64,000 nt of DNA, from the NCBI GenBank assembly GCA_965262015.1, contig OZ253494.1:1426001-1490000 (forward strand). Direction: 5' to 3'. The notes under the pieces were generated by a model, which was not told where the DNA came from, did no database searches, and saw nothing but the letters and a program-made list of their open reading frames with translations. The stretch comes from G965262015 sp965262015. GTDB lineage: Bacteria > Spirochaetota > Leptospiria > Turneriellales > CBDBES01. Of the stretch, positions 7,918 to 17,851 are shown piece after piece. Made by a program: the position numbers and the translations under genes. Position 1 is the first letter of the stretch. Every line of letters begins with the position of its first letter.

Positions 7918-8921
7918 AAGCTTTTGCATTACAAAACTCTTTTGGTCTCTCTAATTTATGCATGGTAGAGGTTGATGATCTGCCTTTGCAAGCTAATGAA
8001 GTAAAAATAAAATTTCAATCGCAGTCCATTAATTATAGAGATTTACTTATGATAGAAGGCCTTTATAATCCAAGGATTAAGTTACCTCTCATTCCACTAT
8101 CCGATGGATCTGGTGTAGTTTGTGAAGTAGCTCCAGGGATATCCCAGTTTCAAGTGAATGATAAGGTTAGTCCTATCTTTGTCCAAAATTGGTTTCAGGG
8201 TAAGCTACCCTCTGATGCAATGAAGTATACATTAGGCGGACCACTTAGAGGTACTTTGTCAGAATATGGTGTCTATAACGTAGATAATATAGTAAAAATA
8301 CCTAATTATTTATCCTTTGAAGAGGCTGCAGCTCTACCCTGTGCCGCTCTTACTGCATGGAGTGCCTTGGTAACACATGCCCAAATTAAAAAGAATGATT
8401 ATGTTTTGATACTTGGAACAGGTGGTGTAGCTTTATTTGCCTTGCAAATCGCTAAAGCATTTGGGGCAAAAACGATTATTACATCAAGTAAGAAGGATAA
8501 ATTTCCATTATTAACTGATTTAGGAGCCAGCCATATTATTGATCGTAAACAATATCCTAATTGGTCAAAAGTTGTAAGAGAGATTACAGGTAAGCAAGGG
8601 GTTGATATTGTTGTTGAATTAGGTGGACCAGGTACACTGCAACAATCCATTCAAGCTGTTCAAAATGGTGGTCATATTAGCTTAATTGGTGTTCTAAGTA
8701 ATTCAAATGAAGTGCCTGCTCTATTACCAGTAATTATGCGTAATATTACGATACAAGGTATTTTAGTTGGTAACAAAAAACAGTATGTAGAAATGAATGA
8801 ATTTTTTACAAAACATAAATTACGTCCTATCATTGACCAGGCATTCTCTTTTGCACAATCACTTGAGGCTTTACAATATTTAAAATCACAGTCTCATTTT
8901 GGTAAAGTGTGCATTCACTAA
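7914..8921 (+). CDS. Medium-chain dehydrogenase/quinone reductase-like oxidoreductase
   Basis: A 335-residue member of the medium-chain dehydrogenase/reductase superfamily. The GroES-like N-terminal half contains NYRDLLMIEGLY and PLIPLSDGSGVV, and the nucleotide-binding loop is GTGGVALFALQIAKAFGA near residue 165. The zinc-ligand cysteines of classical alcohol dehydrogenases are absent, so it is more like NADPH:quinone or enoyl reductases. PCAALTAW before the cofactor domain is common in this subgroup. The substrate cannot be told from sequence. It overlaps the glycosyltransferase gene by 4 bases (ATGA), suggesting coupled translation. Confidence 0.82.
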   Translation: MKAFALQNSFGLSNLCMVEVDDLPLQANEVKIKFQSQSINYRDLLMIEGLYNPRIKLPLIPLSDGSGVVCEVAPGISQFQVNDKVSPIFVQNWFQGKLPSDAMKYTLGGPLRGTLSEYGVYNVDNIVKIPNYLSFEEAAALPCAALTAWSALVTHAQIKKNDYVLILGTGGVALFALQIAKAFGAKTIITSSKKDKFPLLTDLGASHIIDRKQYPNWSKVVREITGKQGVDIVVELGGPGTLQQSIQAVQNGGHISLIGVLSNSNEVPALLPVIMRNITIQGILVGNKKQYVEMNEFFTKHKLRPIIDQAFSFAQSLEALQYLKSQSHFGKVCIH

Positions 8922-9008
8922 TTAAAGTCTGCTAAAATTATTTTTGGAATTACTATCGTATTAGAGAATATTTCTTGTAATTCTTATGTAATATAATTAG
9001 GATTACAT

Positions 9009-9983
9009 ATGCCGAATATATCAGTAAGAGAAGCACTTAATCAGGCACTTGACGAAGAATTAGCAAGAGATGAAAAAGTTTTTATTATAGGCGAAGAAGT
9101 AGGCCATTATCATGGGGCCTACAAAGTTACACAGGGCTTAATAGATAAATATACAGATAAACGTATTATTGACGCCCCAATTGCAGAGTCTGGTTTTGCA
9201 GGCCTAGGTATAGGTGCTGCTATGATTGGATTAAAGCCAATAGTAGAATTTATGACATGGAATTTTTCTCTGGTTGCCATTGATCAAATTATTAATAATG
9301 CCGCCAAGGTGCGATATATGTCAGGCGGACAATTCTCTCTCTCTATTGTATTTAGAGGTCCCCAGGGAGCTGGTGGATATTTAGCAGCACAGCATTCACA
9401 AATTTTTGAAAACTACTATGTGTATACGCCTGGACTAAAAGTCATTGCTCCTTCTACACCCTATGACTTTAAGGGCTTACTTAAAACATCTATTCGTGAT
9501 AATAACCCCATTATTTTTTTGGAATCAGAAAAAATATACGCTAACACTGGCGATGTACCTGATGAAGAGTATACTATCCCTTTGGGCAAAGCTGATATTA
9601 AACAAGAAGGTTCAGATGTTACCATTATCGCTTGGTCTTTAATGTATTATGTAGTATTAGAAGCAAATGAAGAATTAAAAAAACGTAGTATTTCAGCTGA
9701 AATTATTGATCTCCGGTCTTTGTATCCGCTTGACATGGATACTATTTTGCAATCAGTCAAACACACTAATCATTTAGTGATTGTTCAAGAAGCGTGGCTT
9801 AAGTGCTCTATGGCAGAACATATTGCTTTTGAAGTAACGCAAAGAGCCTTTGATGACTTAGATGCTCCAATTGAAATTGTATGCACAGCTGACCGTCCAA
9901 TGCCTTATGCCTTTGCACTGGAAGATATGACATTACCAACACCCCCTTCTGTCGTGAAAGCTGTGGAAAAATCTCTACGATAG
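9009..9983 (+). CDS. pdhB: Pyruvate dehydrogenase E1 component, beta subunit
   Basis: Forms the alpha2beta2 thiamine-diphosphate enzyme that decarboxylates pyruvate. The 324-residue protein starts SVREALNQALDEELARDEKV and contains EEVGHYHGAYKVT and the potassium/thiamine-site region FRGPQGAGG. The C-terminal transketolase domain follows, with EIIDLRSLYPLD. The ATG is preceded by AGGATTACAT. There is no alpha-subunit or E2 gene next to it; the nearest complex partner is lpd at 44910. Branched-chain 2-oxoacid E1 beta is the main alternative, but the sequence reads as the pyruvate type. Confidence 0.9.
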   Translation: MPNISVREALNQALDEELARDEKVFIIGEEVGHYHGAYKVTQGLIDKYTDKRIIDAPIAESGFAGLGIGAAMIGLKPIVEFMTWNFSLVAIDQIINNAAKVRYMSGGQFSLSIVFRGPQGAGGYLAAQHSQIFENYYVYTPGLKVIAPSTPYDFKGLLKTSIRDNNPIIFLESEKIYANTGDVPDEEYTIPLGKADIKQEGSDVTIIAWSLMYYVVLEANEELKKRSISAEIIDLRSLYPLDMDTILQSVKHTNHLVIVQEAWLKCSMAEHIAFEVTQRAFDDLDAPIEIVCTADRPMPYAFALEDMTLPTPPSVVKAVEKSLR

Positions 9984-10886
9984 TTAGGCAGATATAGTTT
10001 GATCTAGTGTAAAATATTTACTGCTTGCGTATACTATAAGTACACCAAGCACAATAAAAAATAAACTATATAGAATAGAAGACGTATAGATATAATTTAC
10101 TAGACAATCTGGTACATATTTATAAGGCCATATTTTTATAAGACTACCTTGCATAATTCCAATTAGAGCAGTCATCGTGTATAGATAATACTTGGAAAGA
10201 AAGTAACGCACTATTCTAGTAAATAATAATATGCCTGCAACAGCACCTAATATAAATGCAAATAAAATATCCCAATGGAATGCATGTAATGCCTTAATAA
10301 TTCGTTTATATTGTCCTAATAAGAGAAGAATATAGGCACCTGAAATACCAGGTAGCATCATGGCACAGATAGCAAACAAACCAGAGACAGTAATTAGAAT
10401 ATAACTTGTATCCCCGGAATAAGGAGATGTAGTCTCTAAAAGGGCAAATGATAAAAAAGTAAATATAATAAATAATAAAATACTTATTTTGTTATGGGAC
10501 AAACGAGAGAGTAAAAGATATACAGATGCACTGATAATACCAAAGAAAAAAGAGTAACAATACACTTGATATTTACCTAAAAAATAAGTTATTACATAAG
10601 ACATGAAAAATATTCCTGATACAATACCTAAAATAACAGGTATTAAGAATAAAAAAGGTATTTTATGATAGAGGCTTTTCCAAGTAGCTTTCTTATTCTC
10701 ACGTATATATAAATATTTTAAAGTAAAAACTATCCATACTTGAACTGCATTAATGGCTTCTAATAAACGACCATAGATGCCTGTAATTAAAGCAATTGTA
10801 CCTCCTGAAACACCAGGTATGATATCTGCCATCCCCATAAACATACCTCTAATGTATAGAGAGCTGAGTTCTTTTAATTTCATCAT
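9984..10886 (-). CDS. DUF368 membrane protein, likely polyprenyl-phosphate transporter (PopT family)
   Basis: A 300-residue polytopic membrane protein with about eight hydrophobic segments. Two related motifs mark the DUF368 family: DIIPGVSGGTIALITGIYG near the N terminus and MLPGISGAYILLLLGQY around residue 180. Members of this family were recently shown in other bacteria to recycle undecaprenyl phosphate across the inner membrane for cell-wall synthesis. Function here is inferred from family. It ends directly against the convergent pdhB stop, with no spacer. It begins 35 bases after the uracil-DNA glycosylase gene on the same strand, so those two may be cotranscribed. Confidence 0.85.
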   Translation of the reverse strand: MMKLKELSSLYIRGMFMGMADIIPGVSGGTIALITGIYGRLLEAINAVQVWIVFTLKYLYIRENKKATWKSLYHKIPFLFLIPVILGIVSGIFFMSYVITYFLGKYQVYCYSFFFGIISASVYLLLSRLSHNKISILLFIIFTFLSFALLETTSPYSGDTSYILITVSGLFAICAMMLPGISGAYILLLLGQYKRIIKALHAFHWDILFAFILGAVAGILLFTRIVRYFLSKYYLYTMTALIGIMQGSLIKIWPYKYVPDCLVNYIYTSSILYSLFFIVLGVLIVYASSKYFTLDQTISA

Positions 10887-10921
10887 ATCATTTGTAAACC
10901 TATGTCAATAACTAACATTAC

Positions 10922-11521
10922 TTAATACTGTAGATGTTTAAGTACCATATTCATATCGTCTACTACATGTTGATACACATTACTATTCTCTCCACCATTT
11001 CTTAAGAGATAGCTTGGATGAAATGTTGGCATTACATCAATGGCTTGAAATTTATGCCAAGTGCCTCTAATCGAGCTAATAGCAACTTGTGTTTGTAAAA
11101 TAAATTTAGTAGAAGGTCCTCCTAAGGTAATAATTATCTTAGGTTGAATAATATTAATTTGCTGGAATAATAATGTCTTACATGCCTCTACTTCATCTGC
11201 TTGAGGTGGTCTATCTTTTTGCATAAGTAAATCTATTGATGGACGGCACTTGACAATATTAGCAATATAAACATCAGAACGCTCCATGTTCATATGTGTT
11301 TTAAGCATATCCGTTAATAAAATACCTGCTCGGCCAACAAAAGGATGCCCAGTAAGATCTTCCTGCTTACCAGGGCCTTCACCAATAAACATAATATCTG
11401 CATCGATGTTACCTTCCCCAAAAACCACCTGATTTCGAGTAATGGCTAATTTACATTGATTACACTGTTGAGCATAGCTCTTTAATTTTTGGTAATTAGA
11501 TAGTTTATCATTTCCTTGCAT
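10922..11521 (-). CDS. Family 4 uracil-DNA glycosylase (4Fe-4S)
   Basis: Removes uracil from DNA. The 199-residue protein has four cysteines in family-4 spacing: Cys20 and Cys23, Cys92, and Cys114, which would hold a 4Fe-4S cluster. The active-site segment GEGPGKQED is at 47-55 and HPFVGRAG follows. The C-terminal FHPSYLLRN is the substrate-binding loop. Its start lies next to the nadB stop (1-base spacer), indicating an operon reading nadB, this gene, then the DUF368 gene. The family is widespread in thermophiles but also in many mesophiles. Confidence 0.93.
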   Translation of the reverse strand: MQGNDKLSNYQKLKSYAQQCNQCKLAITRNQVVFGEGNIDADIMFIGEGPGKQEDLTGHPFVGRAGILLTDMLKTHMNMERSDVYIANIVKCRPSIDLLMQKDRPPQADEVEACKTLLFQQINIIQPKIIITLGGPSTKFILQTQVAISSIRGTWHKFQAIDVMPTFHPSYLLRNGGENSNVYQHVVDDMNMVLKHLQY

Positions 11522-11522
11522 A

Positions 11523-13133
11523 CTAATCTATTTTGTAGTGTAGCCCTACACTCGTTTTTCTTTTTATTGCTGCTTGTAATATTAATCTAGCTCCAAGACA
11601 CATATTACGTACTTCCAGTAAGATGCAATTAACATAGTTAGGTTGTAAAAAATCTTCTAGTTTTTCTTCTATTATCTTTATAGCGTTTAGGCCTTGTTTT
11701 AAGCCTGTGCTTGTACGCAAGATGTTAGCATATTCATGCATAATAGTTTGTATTTGTTTTTTATAATCTTCTATCTGCTGAATTTTATCCAAGCTAAAAT
11801 CAAACTCTCTAGTCTTATATTTATTTTTTAGTTTAACCATATCCAGTTTAGGTGCTAATTTAGTCAGATTTACTGTATACTTGTTGCGAATAGATAGATA
11901 GGCACGATGAGAAAAAACAAGTGCCTCTAATAAAGAGTTAGATGCTAATCGGTTAGCCCCATGTACACCAGTACAAGCATTTTCACCAACGGCATAAAGA
12001 GACTTGAGACTAGTTTGGCTTCTAAAGTTTACTTTAATCCCTCCACATAGATAGTGTGCAGCGGGTGCCACTGGTATGGGTATTTGTGTCATATCTAAAT
12101 CAAATTTTTCTTTAAGTGTAGTAAATATCATCGGAAAGCTGGTCTTAATCTTTTCTTTGGGTAGATGTGTCATATCCAAATAAACAAATTTCTCTTTGCG
12201 ATTCTGAAGCTCCGTTGCAATGGCATAGGCAATTATATCTCTGGAAGCTAACTCACCCCTTACATCATACTTTTCCATAAAATAAGTACCATCTTGTAAA
12301 TATAATCTAGCTCCTACACCACGCAATGCTTCAGTTAATAAAAACGAAGAGCTTATATTATAATATAGGGCGGTAGGATGGAATTGCATGAATTCTAAAT
12401 CTTTTGTCTGACATGATGCTCTATGAGCAATAGCAATGCCATCTCCTGTACTTACCATGGGATTAGTAGTATTAAGGTATAGTTGACCAATGCCACCAGT
12501 TGCTAAGCAAGTATAGTCAGCTAAGAGTATCTTCATTTTTTTTGTCTTCATATCTATAGCATATAAACCGCAACATTGCCTGCTTATTCCTTTTTTGAAT
12601 AGTGACAATAGTTTGTATAAAAGTTTTGTAAGAAGTATTCCTTGTCTTGGAGCTGTAATCAATTCAAGTAACATATGATTATCCCAGAATGTGATATTCT
12701 TATTCTTACTACTACGTTCTAGTAAAATGTCTAGCATAGCTTTCCCTGTATGATCTTTTACATGAGCAATCCTGTGAATGCTATGTCCTCCCTCTTTATG
12801 CAGATCTAGGGTATTATCATATTTTTTAGTGAACTCCAATCCTAACGCCACAATCTCTTGCATTCTTTCTACACCTTCATGACAAAGTATTTTCACAGAT
12901 TTACGATTATTAAAATAAGAACCTGCTCGTAATGTGTCGTCAATATGACTTTGTATTGAATCTAATTCACCAGATGCAACCGCCATACCACCCTGAGCAT
13001 AATAGCTTGCAGATTCTTTTCTATTACTTTTATTAATAACACACACTTTACCTAAATTAGCCAATCGAAGTGCTAATGACAAACCCGCTACACCAGAGCC
13101 AACAATCACAAAAGGGAAGTAGTTAGTATCCAT
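11523..13133 (-). CDS. nadB: L-aspartate oxidase
   Basis: First step of de novo NAD synthesis, oxidising L-aspartate to iminoaspartate with FAD. The 536-residue protein has the FAD-binding N terminus IVGSGVAGLSLALRLANLG, the YYAQGGMAVA segment and CLATGGIGQLYL. The C-terminal half keeps AVGENACTGVHGANRLASNS, which in this family contacts substrate and flavin. The fumarate reductase/succinate dehydrogenase flavoprotein is a relative, but the covalent-FAD histidine context is not present. nadA and nadC are not in the window. Upstream lies a 73-base gap to the hydrolase gene. Confidence 0.93.
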   Translation of the reverse strand: MDTNYFPFVIVGSGVAGLSLALRLANLGKVCVINKSNRKESASYYAQGGMAVASGELDSIQSHIDDTLRAGSYFNNRKSVKILCHEGVERMQEIVALGLEFTKKYDNTLDLHKEGGHSIHRIAHVKDHTGKAMLDILLERSSKNKNITFWDNHMLLELITAPRQGILLTKLLYKLLSLFKKGISRQCCGLYAIDMKTKKMKILLADYTCLATGGIGQLYLNTTNPMVSTGDGIAIAHRASCQTKDLEFMQFHPTALYYNISSSFLLTEALRGVGARLYLQDGTYFMEKYDVRGELASRDIIAYAIATELQNRKEKFVYLDMTHLPKEKIKTSFPMIFTTLKEKFDLDMTQIPIPVAPAAHYLCGGIKVNFRSQTSLKSLYAVGENACTGVHGANRLASNSLLEALVFSHRAYLSIRNKYTVNLTKLAPKLDMVKLKNKYKTREFDFSLDKIQQIEDYKKQIQTIMHEYANILRTSTGLKQGLNAIKIIEEKLEDFLQPNYVNCILLEVRNMCLGARLILQAAIKRKTSVGLHYKID

Positions 13134-13206
13134 AAAACCTATTCTTTAGTAGATGTAGTATAAAGTAGTTATTAACGTATTATGTATCTACAATCAATAC
13201 TTCATA

Positions 13207-14088
13207 TCAAAAATGGATTTTTTTTATCAGAGATAAGATAGCTTCATTTACAAACTTGGGGCTTTCGACTTGAGGCAAATGACCTATATCAGGTATGGTT
13301 GTGAATGTACTGTTACTTAATTTGGAGTGTAGTTCATAACCAGATTGTATAGGCAAAACTCTGTCTTTTTCTCCCCATATAAGAGAGACTGGTATATAAA
13401 TTTCTGGTAAAATAGTATTTAACATACTCCATTTTGTTAGATTTCTTGAGACACTAAAAAAGTTATCTAAAGCTATTTGATTTTCATAGAATGAGATAAG
13501 CTTTTCTTTAAAGTTTATTGTTTCGAGTGCTTTAAAAGATTTTTCAAAGGATAAGGAAAAAAATAGCCTAAGCATGTTTTTTATAGGCATCCACGGTGCT
13601 ATCATTTGAGAAGCATTAAAAACCTTAGGCATTTTAGTAAATAAAATAGCCAGCCTTTTTAGAACTCCAAAATCAAGAGCAGAACGGCTAAGAGGAGCTA
13701 TCAATATTGCACCATGGATAATGTTAGATAGTGATACCAAGACACTTAATGCGACAGCTCCTCCTAATGAATTACCTACTACAATAATTTTTTTGAGTTT
13801 ATTTTTTTGGATAAAGGCGGTAATGATAGTCTGGTAATACTTGGGTTCTAAAGTTACGTTGCTTTTACTTAAAGAGCCACCAAAACCAGGTAGATCTGGT
13901 GCAATTAAAAGGTATTTATCTTGAAAATAGTCCCACTGATATTGCCATATCGTACTATCTAGAGCAAATGGATGTAAAAAAAGAATACAAGGCTGTTTTC
14001 TATTAAAGAGGTTTAAGTTAGGAATAGATTGTAAGTAGGTAATTTTCTGTTCACCAATATACATGGTTTTTTTGTACATATTTTTCAT
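13207..14088 (-). CDS. Alpha/beta hydrolase
   Basis: A 293-residue alpha/beta-hydrolase fold protein with a plausible complete triad: Ser in GNSLGG, Asp in WGEKDRVLP and His in IGHLPQVESP. The oxyanion region LHPFALDSTIWQYQ and PDLPGFGGS fit the family. There is no signal peptide; the N terminus is basic and the protein should be cytoplasmic or membrane-associated. The substrate is unknown; the family includes esterases, haloalkane dehalogenase relatives and C-C hydrolases. ATG is not preceded by a strong ribosome binding site. Confidence 0.85.
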   Translation of the reverse strand: MKNMYKKTMYIGEQKITYLQSIPNLNLFNRKQPCILFLHPFALDSTIWQYQWDYFQDKYLLIAPDLPGFGGSLSKSNVTLEPKYYQTIITAFIQKNKLKKIIVVGNSLGGAVALSVLVSLSNIIHGAILIAPLSRSALDFGVLKRLAILFTKMPKVFNASQMIAPWMPIKNMLRLFFSLSFEKSFKALETINFKEKLISFYENQIALDNFFSVSRNLTKWSMLNTILPEIYIPVSLIWGEKDRVLPIQSGYELHSKLSNSTFTTIPDIGHLPQVESPKFVNEAILSLIKKIHF

Positions 14089-14165
14089 AGCAAGGTCATT
14101 AGGTTAAATAAACGCTAAGATCATTTATCCGTGAAATGATAGAGAGTGTACAGTAATTCTTTCAT

Positions 14166-15578
14166 TTAGAAACCTTCTTCAAATAGATTATTTTGTTGTA
14201 GTTGTGTTTCGTAGGATGTGGAATCTATTTTTACTGGATATTTACCACTAAAACATGCGGTACAAAGGCCATGTTGACTATTAATAGCACGTTTCATGCC
14301 TGCGATAGATAAAAATGCAATGGTGTCAACATTAATATATTGAGCAAGTTCTTTAAGATTATATGTAGTGGCTACTAATTCTTTATTAGTGGGAATATCA
14401 ATACCATAGTAACAAGCATATTTTGTTGGTGAAGATGATATACGCATATGTATTTCTTTTGCTCCAGCCTTGCGCAACATTGTAGTAATTTTTTTTGATG
14501 TGGTTCCTCTTACAATACTATCATCAATAACAGTAATTCGCTTATTTGCCACTACTGAACTAATCGCATTATACTTGATTTTAGTACCAAAATCTCTTAT
14601 TTCTTGTTCGGGTTCAATAAAAGTTCTTCCAATATAGTGTGATCTAATTAAACCCAAATGGTAAGGTATCTTACTTTTACTAGAATAACCCAATGCTGCA
14701 ACATTGGAAGAGTCGGGTACAGAGATCACAATATCACTATCCGTTGGTGATTCTTCAGCTAGAATTTCTCCCAATTTAAAACGTACATCATAAACTGGTT
14801 GTTCAAATATATGAGAATCTGGCCTAGAAAAATAAATAAATTCAAAAATACACATACTCGTGACGCATTTTTTAAAAGGGAAATGAGAAGATAAACCATT
14901 TGCATTGACAACTAACAGTTCACCTGGGACAATATCTCGTATATATTCAGCATCCATAATATCTAAAGCACATGTTTCTGAAGCAAATACCCATCCATTA
15001 TCTTTTTTACCCATCACAAGGGGTCTAAATCCATGTGGATCTCGCACCACATAAAGATTATCTTGAGTTAGAATAACTAGGGAGAATGCACCTTCTACTT
15101 GACGTAGGGCATCTATAAGTGCATATAATTCATCTTTTGCAGGAGAGTGTACCATCAAGTGAAAAATAACTTCTGTATCAACAGTTGTTTGAAAAATAGT
15201 ACCCTTTTGTTCCAGCTTATTTTTAATTGTATATACGTTACTAATATTACCATTATGAGCTAAGGACATGTATCCCAATTTTGATTGCATACAAATAGGT
15301 TGTATATTTCTTAAAAAGTTATGTCCAGTTGTACTATAACGATTGTGGGCAATTGCAATATCTCCTTTCAGGTTGTTTAATTTAGCTTTATTAAAGCTCT
15401 CTATTACTTTACCCATACTAGCACTGCGATAAAATTTTTCCCTGTCAAAAGAAACAATACCAGTACCTTCTTGTCCTCGATGTTGTAGGGCATAAATACC
15501 TAAATAAGCCAAAAACGATGCGGAAGGAATATTATAGAGTGCAACTACACCGCACTCTTCTTTAGGATAAGTATTCAT
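14166..15578 (-). CDS. purF: Amidophosphoribosyltransferase
   Basis: Commits PRPP to purine synthesis using glutamine-derived ammonia. The 470-residue protein has a short propeptide followed by the N-terminal nucleophile Cys9 (EECGVVALY), implying self-cleavage of eight residues. YALQHRGQEGTGI and AHNRYSTTG belong to the glutaminase domain. The PRPP-binding motif VIDDSIVRGTTSKK is in the second domain. CTACFSGKYPV near the C terminus provides further cysteines seen in iron-sulfur-containing PurF proteins. It stands alone, without other pur genes nearby. A short repeat lies just upstream at 15655-15703. Confidence 0.95.
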   Translation of the reverse strand: MNTYPKEECGVVALYNIPSASFLAYLGIYALQHRGQEGTGIVSFDREKFYRSASMGKVIESFNKAKLNNLKGDIAIAHNRYSTTGHNFLRNIQPICMQSKLGYMSLAHNGNISNVYTIKNKLEQKGTIFQTTVDTEVIFHLMVHSPAKDELYALIDALRQVEGAFSLVILTQDNLYVVRDPHGFRPLVMGKKDNGWVFASETCALDIMDAEYIRDIVPGELLVVNANGLSSHFPFKKCVTSMCIFEFIYFSRPDSHIFEQPVYDVRFKLGEILAEESPTDSDIVISVPDSSNVAALGYSSKSKIPYHLGLIRSHYIGRTFIEPEQEIRDFGTKIKYNAISSVVANKRITVIDDSIVRGTTSKKITTMLRKAGAKEIHMRISSSPTKYACYYGIDIPTNKELVATTYNLKELAQYINVDTIAFLSIAGMKRAINSQHGLCTACFSGKYPVKIDSTSYETQLQQNNLFEEGF

Positions 15579-15654
15579 ACGTGTTGTGTTTATAGTTCAT
15601 TGTCTAAAGTACAATCCAAAATTTTTTTTAGACTTTAAAGTTAATAAAGTGTAT

Positions 15655-15703
15655 GTAAGTTCCATTTTGAAGTGAAAAATTAGGTTCCATTTTAGAGTGC
15701 ATA
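15655..15703 (-). repeat. Dispersed intergenic repeat, copy 2 (inverted, two half copies)
   Basis: GTAAGTTCCATTTTGAAGTG and, about 20 bases on, GGTTCCATTTTAGAGTGCAT are inverted forms of the AACTTA-ending repeat seen at 6053, 32308 and 58853. The two halves suggest a nested or tandem insertion between fmt and purF. Confidence 0.55.
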
Positions 15704-15717
15704 TGTTTACAAATTTC

Positions 15718-16680
15718 TTATGAAAAAATTGCAGATTTATTTTGCAAATATCCATTTATAAAGTCTTTTCCAGTAATTTTTTTCTTACCTGGTAATTGTA
15801 TATGAGAGATTGGTAGCAAATATTGATCCCCGCAAACTACTTTTAGTATGTGAGTAGAATCTATAGATATACTTCCACTTGGTTGGTTAACTTTTGAACT
15901 ATATAATTCTTTTTCTGGGACATTAAAATCACAAAAAATACGTATACGTAAGCCTTTCCATGAAGTAAAACTGCCTGGCTTCTTATTAAATGCCCTGCAA
16001 AGATTACGTATAGATATAATATCCTTATCCCATGATATTTGACCAGATTGTGTATATATTTTATGACAATAACTTGTTTGACCTTCTTCTTGTTTTGTTT
16101 CGCCTAACAGTCCACTATATAATTTATCCAAAACATCCAACCCATGTTGAATAAGATTTATCTCTAACTTATGCCACAAAGAAGCTTGCTCATCTGTCCA
16201 TTCTATATCAATTCTAGATTGATGAAAAATATTACCCGTATCTATTGTTTCGTTAATCTTTTGTAAAGTCCATCCAGTAGTTAAGTGGCCATGTAATAAA
16301 ACACATTCAATGGGTGAGGCCCCTCTCAATAGAGGCAAAAGACTAGCATGGAAATTAAAAGTCCCATGTGTTGGCATATTAAAACATACAGAAGGGATCA
16401 TTTTTCCATAAGCAACAACAATATTGAAGGTAACCGCATACTGGGCTAACTGTGATTGAAATTCCTTATCTTGTAACGATGTTGGAGACAAACATGGTAT
16501 CTGAGTTTCTTGACATAGTTGTTTTACATGAGAAGGTAGAATGGTTCTACCACGTTTAGATCGTGGTTTATCTTCTTTAGTAACGGCAAAGACAACATTA
16601 TACCGTGGATCATTTATCAATGCCGTAAGTAGACTAGCAGAGATACTAGGTGTACCCCAAAAACCTAGGTTGATATGCAT
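15718..16680 (-). CDS. fmt: Methionyl-tRNA formyltransferase
   Basis: Formylates initiator Met-tRNA using 10-formyltetrahydrofolate. The 320-residue protein starts with GFWGTPSISASLLTAL and carries the family signature NFHASLLPLLRGASPIE, with the catalytic His and the SLLP loop, then TGWTLQKINETIDTGNI. The RSKRGR segment near residue 40 fits the tRNA-contact region. The C-terminal domain is complete. It follows a small unknown gene by 9 bases on the same strand, so the pair is probably cotranscribed. The def (peptide deformylase) partner is not in this window. Confidence 0.95.
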   Translation of the reverse strand: MHINLGFWGTPSISASLLTALINDPRYNVVFAVTKEDKPRSKRGRTILPSHVKQLCQETQIPCLSPTSLQDKEFQSQLAQYAVTFNIVVAYGKMIPSVCFNMPTHGTFNFHASLLPLLRGASPIECVLLHGHLTTGWTLQKINETIDTGNIFHQSRIDIEWTDEQASLWHKLEINLIQHGLDVLDKLYSGLLGETKQEEGQTSYCHKIYTQSGQISWDKDIISIRNLCRAFNKKPGSFTSWKGLRIRIFCDFNVPEKELYSSKVNQPSGSISIDSTHILKVVCGDQYLLPISHIQLPGKKKITGKDFINGYLQNKSAIFS

Positions 16681-16689
16681 TGATTAAAT

Positions 16690-17100
16690 TCAGGTTCTAA
16701 ATAAATCTTGTAGCTCGTTTGCTTTAGCCGCCACATAAAATAATGATTTAATAAACCTTTCAGGATCTAAATCTTTTACAAAATAAGTCTGGTGTATCAC
16801 TAACATTTCTTCCATAAGAGCAATAGAACCATAATCTAGTGATAAGTTTAACTCTAAGGCATTCAACAATGTAGTAACCTCATCAGTATTTATCTTACAT
16901 ATAACAGAATAATAATTAACTGTTGAATCACCTGTACTATCCTCATCTAAAAACACTAAAACTTTTTGCAGTCGTTCGCCTTCAAAAGGGATGTCAGCAA
17001 AATATCTGTTTTCAGTCTCCTTAATAAAATGGATATTCATTTCTACCTGAATGGCAGCAATAAATCCATCGAAAATTTCTAATAGAGCTACTTTTTTCAT
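16690..17100 (-). CDS. Conserved-looking hypothetical protein, 136 aa
   Basis: Not recognised with confidence. The product is soluble and acidic, with alternating beta strands and helices: IEMNIHFIKETENRYFADIP, then FLDEDSTGDSTVNYYSVI and two C-terminal helices. The overall pattern recalls small alpha/beta chaperone-like folds such as YbjN or secretion chaperones, but that is a fold guess only. It lies 9 bases upstream of fmt on the same strand, which suggests a shared transcript. The ATG is followed by AAAAAAGTA, typical of local genes, and codon use looks native. Confidence 0.65.
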   Translation of the reverse strand: MKKVALLEIFDGFIAAIQVEMNIHFIKETENRYFADIPFEGERLQKVLVFLDEDSTGDSTVNYYSVICKINTDEVTTLLNALELNLSLDYGSIALMEEMLVIHQTYFVKDLDPERFIKSLFYVAAKANELQDLFRT

Positions 17101-17161
17101 ATAAACGCTACTAAGTATATACTTATGTCTCTTATGTATATTACTTTATTTTATAGTGTAT

Positions 17162-17771
17162 TGGAGAGTCTGGAGTTGGACAGTTTAAGGTGTTCATAAG
17201 CCGTTTTTCTTAAAAGTATTAAGACTTAGGAGGAATAGTTTATGAAAATATACAACGAAAAGCAGATATTTATTTTAGGTCTATTCATAGCATAACAAAT
17301 AGTATGAAAAAAGCATTTGGAGTATGGAAAATAGACACCATGTACATACAAAATGAGTATATTGCTGTGGCTGTAGAACAGTATTTCGAAAAATTATAGT
17401 AATACTGATACTTAATCTAAAAGCAGAAACATGATTAGAAGCATGGAAACAGTTGTTTTCTCGAGTGGAAAATATACGGGCTATCGTTTATGGCAGGAGG
17501 AATTGAAAATATATCATTTAGAAATTTATAGAGAATGCTAAATATAGTAGTCTATGCATGCAACCCAGGTTCACCATGGCAAAAAGAACAGATTGAGGAT
17601 GCCATCAAATAAGATAGGAAGATATTTTGACAGAAAGACAGATTATCAGACATTAAAACAAAAAAATATATTTAGATCTTGTACTATGATCAATAACATG
17701 TACAAGCTTATTGTTGTAAGGGGAAACTGCTGACCAAGTCTATTCTGTCTAGCTCCGGTGCTGACTCTCCA
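17162..17771 (+). mobile_element. Dead IS30-like element (copy B) with 9-bp inverted ends
   Basis: The gap 17101-17851 is mostly this element. It is bounded by TGGAGAGTC (17162-17170) and GACTCTCCA (17763-17771), a perfect inverted repeat. Inside, eroded reading frames match the C-terminal two thirds of an IS30-family transposase: KIDTMYIQNEYIAVAVEQYF around the first Asp, NPGSPWQKEQIEDAIK around the Glu, and YFDRKTDYQTLKQKNI with CTMINN afterwards. Stops and frame changes interrupt every part, and the N-terminal DNA-binding part is missing. It is homologous to the elements at 844 and 29160. Confidence 0.7.
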
Positions 17772-17851
17772 GATATTATGTAGTTTTTTATAAAAATTGT
17801 ACTTGTTTTAGAACTGAAAAAATAGTAAGATCACCCCTTTAGAGGCATGGT

